Source of the DNA: Peptococcaceae bacterium UBA4997
Lineage (GTDB): Bacteria; Bacillota; Dehalobacteriia; UBA4068; UBA4997
Assembly: GCA_002398485.1 (NCBI GenBank)
Contig: DGYV01000049.1
Location: 1-16,795, forward strand
Length of the DNA: 16,795 nucleotides
Reading direction: 5' to 3'
Position 1 is the first letter of the stretch. Each line of letters starts with the position of its first letter. Positions 12,616 to 16,795 of the stretch are shown here, piece after piece. The position numbers and the translations under genes were made by a program. The notes under the pieces are model-generated. The model was not told the DNA's origin and did not search any database. It worked only from the letters and a program-made list of their open reading frames with translations.

Positions 12616-13872
12616 TTATATTGGCAGGACCATTTGCAATGAGGGCTGGAACATCTGCGGCGCTTTGCGATCACGCAGTACTTTGGCTAAAATATCGGCC
12701 TCCATGGGGTAGCCCCCGCAATATTTGCCTTTAGTTGTTATAAAATAGCAGGCCCGTTTCATTACCACACCCAGCTTGGCTAGGTCGTCATGATTCAAAT
12801 AGCAGACGCGGCGGGCCGTGATTATGCGTTTGGCCGATTTTACACCTATGCCCGGTACACGCAATAGCAGCTCGTAATCTGCCTTATTTACTTCTACGGG
12901 GAAAAAATGGAGGTTGGCCAGTGCCCACTGGGTTTTGGGGTCAAAATAAGGGGAAAAATTGCCTTCCCCACCCCTTAATAGCTCATCTGCACTAAAACCG
13001 TAATAGCGCAAAAGCCAATCACCCTGGTAAAGGCGATGTTCCCGCCACAGCGGCGGCGCGCTTAAGGCGGGCAAACGCTCATCCTTATTTACGGGCACAT
13101 AAGCGGAATAATATACCCGCTTAAGCCCATAGTGCCTGTAAAAAGCACCGGCCAGTTCCATAATTTGCCGGTCATTTTCCGGCGAAGCTCCCACAATCAT
13201 TTGTGTGGATTGACCCGCGGGAGCAAAAGGAGTGGGTCGCCCATGTTGACGTTTGTTTTCTTTGGCTTCCTGCACTCTTTCCGAAATATAGCGCATGGGG
13301 GTTATAATGGCTTCACGTTTTTTCTGTGGAGCTAAGAGAGCCAAACTGCTTTGCGAAGGCAGTTCTATGTTTACGCTTATCCTATCTGCCAGCTTGCCTG
13401 CTTTCTCCACCAGTGCCGTATCTGCACCGGGGATGGCTTTAACGTGGATATAGCCGTTAAAGCGTTCTTCCTTGCGGAGGATGCGTAGGGTTTCCACCAT
13501 GCGTTCCATGGCATTATGGCTGTTGCCACAAACGCCGGAGCTTAAAAAAAGCCCTTCTATATAGTTGCGGCGGTAAAATTCCATAGTGATGGCAGCCAGT
13601 TCGCGCGGCTCCAAACTGGCACGCTCTATAGGGTTGCTGGCGCGGTTTATGCAGTAGGCACAGTTATAGGAGCAGGCATTGCTTTGTAAGATTTTTAAAA
13701 GCGAAACGCACCTGCCATCATCCGACCAAGAGTGGCAAATGCCCGCAAAAGCTCCGTTGCCTGTGCTGCCTGCCGTATTCTGCCTTTTGCTGCCCGAAGA
13801 AGAACAGGAGGCATCGTAACGGGCAGACATCCCCAAAACAGCAACTTTATTGATTATGCTTTCAGAAAACAT
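12616..13872 (-). CDS. Radical SAM protein, putative DNA modification/repair (TIGR03916 type)
   Basis: This 418-aa protein carries the radical SAM cluster motif CSYNCAYC (C67, C71, C74), which should hold a 4Fe-4S cluster that cleaves S-adenosylmethionine. Upstream are the family-typical YDASCSSSGSKR and GICHSWSDDGRCVSLLKIL, with three further cysteines (C23, C46, C55). A helix-hairpin-helix DNA-binding motif, LLLRVPGIGVKSAKRII, lies near residues 334-350. This combination defines the family called putative DNA modification/repair radical SAM protein (TIGR03916). Its partner, the DUF4130 protein, follows downstream. The ATG at 13872 has GGGGAGG 8 nt upstream; longer in-frame starts would cross the promoter and SOS box. 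The chemistry and substrate are not known. The LexA box seen in front supports induction by DNA damage. Confidence 0.9.
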   Translation of the reverse strand: MFSESIINKVAVLGMSARYDASCSSSGSKRQNTAGSTGNGAFAGICHSWSDDGRCVSLLKILQSNACSYNCAYCINRASNPIERASLEPRELAAITMEFYRRNYIEGLFLSSGVCGNSHNAMERMVETLRILRKEERFNGYIHVKAIPGADTALVEKAGKLADRISVNIELPSQSSLALLAPQKKREAIITPMRYISERVQEAKENKRQHGRPTPFAPAGQSTQMIVGASPENDRQIMELAGAFYRHYGLKRVYYSAYVPVNKDERLPALSAPPLWREHRLYQGDWLLRYYGFSADELLRGGEGNFSPYFDPKTQWALANLHFFPVEVNKADYELLLRVPGIGVKSAKRIITARRVCYLNHDDLAKLGVVMKRACYFITTKGKYCGGYPMEADILAKVLRDRKAPQMFQPSLQMVLPI

Positions 13873-13892
13873 AATGCCTGCCTCCCCTGACC

Positions 13893-13904
13893 GAACATGT
13901 GTTC
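13893..13904. promoter_or_regulatory. LexA (SOS) box
   Basis: CGAACATGTGTTC contains GAAC-N4-GTTC (13893-13904), the Gram-positive LexA/DinR operator (CGAACN4GTTCG) with only the last outer G missing. It begins 7 nt downstream of the -10 of the radical SAM promoter, overlapping the transcription start, an ideal position for repression. It lies 20 nt upstream of the start codon. Confidence 0.85.
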
Positions 13905-13911
13905 TGTATTG

Positions 13912-13940
13912 AGTATAGCATAGGCTAAAATAAAATTCAA
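13912..13940 (-). promoter_or_regulatory. Promoter of the radical SAM/DUF4130 unit
   Basis: On the minus strand, TTGAAT (13935-13940), a 17-nt spacer and TATACT (13912-13917), with TGC in front of the -10 (extended -10). The LexA box follows directly. Confidence 0.8.
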
Positions 13941-13989
13941 TCAAAATTTTATATTTGTGCAGGCAGTATGCCATAAACAAAAATTATTG

Positions 13990-13995
13990 TATAAT
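13990..13995 (+). promoter_or_regulatory. Possible -10 upstream of the ECF sigma gene
   Basis: A perfect TATAAT lies 80 nt before the start codon, without a recognisable -35 at 16-18 nt. No clear ECF-type promoter (AAC ... CGT at about 16 nt) was found, so autoregulation is not shown. Confidence 0.35.
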
Positions 13996-14074
13996 AAAGC
14001 TGTAAAATAGTTTTTTGTTCTTTGCAGTTGAAAGTTTAATTTGAACGTCTGATAAAGTAGGAAGGAGGAGGGTT

Positions 14075-14653
14075 ATGGATTTGGCAGCACGCTGTGTGGA
14101 GCTGGCTTTAGCCGGTAACGATGCTGCTTTTGCCGATTTGGTGAATATGTATAAGCCCTATGTATTTGCCATTATAATGCGTTATGAATCACATCCTGAC
14201 CAGGTGGAAAATATTGCCCAGGAAGTTTTTCTGCAAATCTATCGCTCTCTTTCTCAATGCCGCAAAGAGAACGTTAAAGCTTGGATAGCCACCATTGCCA
14301 TGCGCAAGGCCATAGATCACCGACGCAAAGCTGCCATTAGGCTTTGTAACGAGGATTGGGTGGAATTAGAAAGTTTGCCTGTGGCAGGGCAGGAAATAAA
14401 TGAGCCTGAAACGGCTTACCTGTTTATAGAGCAAGAAGAAAGGGTGCGCAGGACGTGCGCGGAACTGCCTTCTATCTACGGTGAAATATTAAAGGATTTT
14501 TACTTGGAAGGCAAAAAAACCAAGGAAATAGCGGCCGAACATAATATTGCCCTGAAAACGGTGGATTCCCGTTTATACAGGGGAAGGCTCTTATTCAAAA
14601 CCAAATGGGAGGAGGAAGAAAAAAATGCTAAAAGAAAACAACAAACATTATAA
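14075..14653 (+). CDS. ECF-type RNA polymerase sigma factor
   Basis: This 192-aa protein has the two domains of extracytoplasmic-function sigma factors. Region 2 (about 18-87) includes NIAQEVFLQIYRSL and WIATIAMRKAIDHRR. Region 4 (about 125-178) has the helix-turn-helix KTKEIAAEHNIALKTVDSRLYRGR. It directs RNA polymerase to a small regulon in response to an envelope signal. The ATG has GGAAGGAGGAGGG upstream. Its last 29 nt overlap the next gene, a zinc-finger anti-sigma factor with one membrane helix, so the pair is translationally coupled and should form the usual sensor switch. The signal and the regulon are unknown, but the downstream membrane proteins are likely targets or partners. Confidence 0.93.
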   Translation: MDLAARCVELALAGNDAAFADLVNMYKPYVFAIIMRYESHPDQVENIAQEVFLQIYRSLSQCRKENVKAWIATIAMRKAIDHRRKAAIRLCNEDWVELESLPVAGQEINEPETAYLFIEQEERVRRTCAELPSIYGEILKDFYLEGKKTKEIAAEHNIALKTVDSRLYRGRLLFKTKWEEEEKNAKRKQQTL

Positions 14654-15158
14654 TGTTGATGAATTGTTTTTATACAGCCATGATCTGCTTAGTGAAGCTG
14701 AACGCTTTGCCATAGATGAGCATTTGCTTGAATGTGAAAAATGCCGTGGCCTTTTCTTCCGCCTTTTGGAGGAAGAAGGAGCTGTTCAGGAAGCAGAAAA
14801 CTGGGTGCCTAAGGACTTTACGGCCAAGCTGATGCATAGGCTTACCTGTGAACCTGTAAGGCCAAGGCCGAAAAAGGCGCCCGCCAAAAAGCTGAACCGC
14901 AGGCAATATATAGTGGTTTATGCCACTGTAGCCAGCCTTACCTTGTTTTTATCCTGGAACGGCGCTTTTTCGCCCATAGCTAAAGCCGGCGAGGATTTAC
15001 CCGGTAAAGAGCCTGCTCCGATTACCGAAAAACAGGAAAAAATAGCTGACGCATTAGATGCTTTTTTAACTAATATTCAAGATTCTTCAAATGAGGCAAA
15101 AGCGGGTATAAAAGAACTTTTTAATAACGCTTTTAAAAGCGGTGGTGAAAAACAATAA
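14625..15158 (+). CDS. Zinc-finger (ZAS) anti-sigma factor, single-pass membrane protein
   Basis: This 177-aa protein begins with an anti-sigma zinc-finger domain (zf-HC2): EHLLECEKC gives H33-x3-C37-x2-C40, the ZAS metal motif that holds the cognate sigma factor. A basic stretch (80-93) is followed by one membrane helix (about 93-112) and an outside tail of about 60 residues rich in E, K and D. The start codon lies within the end of the sigma gene, with GGAGGAAG 8 nt upstream. Together they make a typical membrane-tethered ECF switch. Release could be by proteolysis or by a direct change in the zinc finger, which the sequence does not decide. Confidence 0.9.
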   Translation: MLKENNKHYNVDELFLYSHDLLSEAERFAIDEHLLECEKCRGLFFRLLEEEGAVQEAENWVPKDFTAKLMHRLTCEPVRPRPKKAPAKKLNRRQYIVVYATVASLTLFLSWNGAFSPIAKAGEDLPGKEPAPITEKQEKIADALDAFLTNIQDSSNEAKAGIKELFNNAFKSGGEKQ

Positions 15159-15202
15159 AAGTAATAAAAACTATTGAAAAGAACTAAAAAATATTGATAT
15201 GC

Positions 15203-15208
15203 TATAGT
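15203..15208 (+). promoter_or_regulatory. Extended -10 upstream of the TM2-like gene
   Basis: TGCTATAGT forms an extended -10 (TG-N-TATAGT) 79 nt before the start codon, in the 128-nt gap after the anti-sigma gene. AAGAAC and GTTCTT arms (15179-15184, 15211-15216) flank it. No terminator was seen in this gap, so read-through from the sigma operon is also possible. Confidence 0.4.
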
Positions 15209-15286
15209 AGGTTCTTGAGGAAAATTTAATTAAACTGGTTTTATAAGTATTTTAGATTGATAAAGTTTTAATGGGGAGGAATTATA

Positions 15287-16111
15287 ATGCCTAAAAAAAG
15301 TGGGTTTTTGATTTTTTTACTTTCTTTTGTGCCCGGTTTGGCGCATGTTTATGTGGGAGCCAAGGAAAGGGCAATACGCTTCGGGCTGATGTTTTGGGGT
15401 GTGGTGGCTTTAAATGTCATTATGCAGCAGTTTTACTGGCGCGTAAATATATTTGATATGTTCATGGGGCTTTCGTGTATTTATTTGCCCATAGTTGCTC
15501 TGTTAGCTATGATAGACGCTTTCAAAATAAACAATTTAAGGCCGCATATGACAGAAGACGAGTTGGATTTAGGTATGCAGGCACTTGGTGAATTGAAGAT
15601 AAGCCGCCGTGCTACCGCTGCTGTATTATCGCTGGTGCCAGGCTTGGGACATTTATACTTGGGGCTGAAAAATCAAGGTTTGTCATTTTTGTTGGGTTTT
15701 TTTGGTGTAAGTGCTGTTTGCAATTCCTTTAATATTTCCGTATTGGAATTTATTTTACCTGTGCTTTGGTTCTATGCTATTTTTGATGCCTGGCATAGAG
15801 CGGATGCCGAAAACCAGGAAGCTTGGGACAACGGCAAAGGCCTGAACATAAATTGGCATAAATGGGTGGGCTGGGCACTTATAGTAATAGGTGTGCTTTC
15901 TTTGGGCCAATTGGGTTGGGATCCTTTGATGCACAGGCTGGCCGAATTAGCCGAAAGCTTTGGCTATTTATGGGATGAATATTATGTAAGCAATATGATT
16001 CGTACTGTAATACTGGCAGTAGTATTTGTAATAGGCGGTATTGTTATACTGGTGCGTGGTACGGGCAAAAAACAGCTTCCCGAAAAGGATAATAGGGAGG
16101 AGGAAATTTAA
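15287..16111 (+). CDS. Membrane protein with two TM2-like repeats
   Basis: This 274-aa multi-pass membrane protein is internally duplicated. Residues 13-80 run from SFVPGLAHVYVG to LPIVALLAMIDAF, and residues 115-172 run from SLVPGLGHLYLG to LPVLWFYAIFDAW. Each copy has the PGxxHxYxG turn typical of TM2-type domains, followed by membrane helices and a closing ID/FDA motif. A linker (81-112) with acidic residues lies between them, and two further helices (about 190-207 and 237-256) follow. The function is unknown. The ATG has GGGGAGG upstream, and the stop overlaps the next gene by one base, so the two are co-translated. Its position behind an ECF sigma/anti-sigma pair suggests an envelope-stress role (inferred). 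Confidence 0.85.
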   Translation: MPKKSGFLIFLLSFVPGLAHVYVGAKERAIRFGLMFWGVVALNVIMQQFYWRVNIFDMFMGLSCIYLPIVALLAMIDAFKINNLRPHMTEDELDLGMQALGELKISRRATAAVLSLVPGLGHLYLGLKNQGLSFLLGFFGVSAVCNSFNISVLEFILPVLWFYAIFDAWHRADAENQEAWDNGKGLNINWHKWVGWALIVIGVLSLGQLGWDPLMHRLAELAESFGYLWDEYYVSNMIRTVILAVVFVIGGIVILVRGTGKKQLPEKDNREEEI

Positions 16112-16536
16112 TGCGTGAATGGCGTGTTGGTACTTTTACCATGGGTTTTGCCTTGATAGCGTTGGGTATTTTTCTGCTTTTGGATTTGTTTGGGATTTTT
16201 AACGGCGGCTATTGGGCCATGCGGTTATGGCCTGTTATCATTATCTTTTTAGGGGTAGAGGTGCTTTTATATGCCGTAGTGGCAAACCGAAAACCTGAAA
16301 AGCTGAAAATAAAATATGACTTTTTAAGCATCGTTTTAGTATTGCTGATAGGCATGGCTTCCTTGGGTTTGTGGGGTTTCAATGAAGTTATGGACCGTTA
16401 TACCGAGGAAACGGGCAGGAACTGGTTCCAAGAGCACGTAAATATCTATGACAACGGAATTCAATACCATGACGGCAGTGAAAACGAAAATGGAAATGGT
16501 GTTGAATTGCCGCTCCCTGCTGAAACTGAAGTATAA
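16111..16536 (+). CDS. DUF5668/LiaI-like small membrane protein
   Basis: This 141-aa protein has three hydrophobic segments (about 8-28, 36-57, 70-89). The first two form the pattern GFALIALGIFLLLDLFGIF...WPVIIIFLGVEVLL, typical of the LiaI/LiaF-type membrane region (DUF5668). The last 50 residues are polar and acidic and probably lie outside the membrane, without the beta-rich DUF4097 domain often found in longer relatives. The gene overlaps the TM2-like gene by one base (TAATG). Relatives often belong to envelope-stress systems, in line with the sigma/anti-sigma genes upstream. A strong terminator follows 85 nt after the stop. Confidence 0.82.
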   Translation: MREWRVGTFTMGFALIALGIFLLLDLFGIFNGGYWAMRLWPVIIIFLGVEVLLYAVVANRKPEKLKIKYDFLSIVLVLLIGMASLGLWGFNEVMDRYTEETGRNWFQEHVNIYDNGIQYHDGSENENGNGVELPLPAETEV

Positions 16537-16621
16537 TAAAAAGATTAATATAATAGGATGATGAAAAAATTCTATATAAAAATAAGATATAATAAGTTGA
16601 ATAAGAAATCAGCGAATCAGT

Positions 16622-16669
16622 AAAAGCCCGCCCTTTGTGTTTAAATAAAGCAAAGGGCGGGCTTTTTTT
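16622..16669 (+). terminator. Strong terminator closing the ECF operon
   Basis: A perfect 16-bp GC-rich stem (16622-16637 with 16651-16666, core GCCCGCCCTTTG) has a 13-nt loop and is followed by a run of seven T. Confidence 0.95.
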
Positions 16670-16795
16670 GTGGTTGAAAGAGGTTTTTGGTATTCTGGTT
16701 TAATATATTTGGATTTTAAAGGCTATAAGATATTGTTTTCTTATTGAAATTAAATTTGACTGTTGGTTTCTAACGGATTAGTGCTATAAAGCACC

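Noticed and set aside
12616..12648. Beta-clamp binding motif at the radical SAM C-terminus (QPSLQM)
   Set aside because: It lacks the final aromatic pair and only loosely fits QLxLF; too weak to claim.
13873..13980. N-terminal extension of the radical SAM protein by 36 residues
   Set aside because: It would run across the promoter and SOS box, and the family starts at the ATG with a good ribosome site at 13872.
14033..14066. TGAAAG ... CGTC as an autoregulated ECF promoter
   Set aside because: The spacing is about 11 nt, far shorter than the 16-17 nt needed.
16740..16795. Promoter-like TTGACT and TGCTATAAA near the right edge
   Set aside because: Spacing of 23 nt is too long, and no gene follows within the window to support it.

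Overview
The window reads as ordinary chromosomal DNA of a low-GC Bacillota. The evidence is strong GGAGG ribosome sites, TTG and GTG starts, a Gram-positive type LexA box, a CodY-like box, and a mix of UppP, 3D-domain, bactofilin and ECF-sigma genes. A Negativicutes or Clostridia member would fit, but the genus cannot be fixed from this sequence. No IS element, phage gene, CRISPR array, tRNA or rRNA was seen.

Layout. (1) 1-1613, minus strand: the first 32 codons of a thioredoxin running off the left edge, then biosynthetic threonine ammonia-lyase (ilvA) with its own terminator. (2) 1614-2018: a control region shared by ilvA and a divergent transporter, holding a 26-nt near-palindrome, a CodY-like box and a promoter with the 19-nt spacer typical of MerR-family control. 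(3) 2019-3848: a small membrane protein plus a sodium:solute symporter, closed by a terminator. (4) 3854-6727: a glycerol-dehydrogenase-type gene broken by two single-base losses, a membrane-anchored polysaccharide deacetylase and a bactofilin, closed by a terminator. (5) 6740-8463: an AT-rich lipoprotein gene convergent with uppP. (6) 8600-11558, plus strand: a zinc-ribbon protein, an orphan phoU and a secreted 3D-domain protein with an attenuator-like leader, each with its own terminator. (7) 11536-13940, minus strand: a probable DNA-repair pair, a radical SAM protein of the TIGR03916 type and its TIGR03915/DUF4130 partner. A textbook LexA (SOS) box lies just downstream of a strong promoter. 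A 336-nt structured gap separates the two genes. (8) 13990-16669, plus strand: an ECF sigma factor, a zinc-finger anti-sigma factor and two membrane proteins, closed by a very strong terminator.

How the genes fit together. Several serve the cell envelope: uppP (lipid carrier recycling), the deacetylase and bactofilin (wall modification and scaffold), the 3D protein (wall hydrolase-like) and the ECF/anti-sigma membrane operon. The most interesting unit is the radical SAM/DUF4130 pair. Its reaction is not established as far as I know, and the SOS box seen here directly supports a DNA-damage role. The 126 bases after the last terminator (16670-16795) hold no gene I can support.
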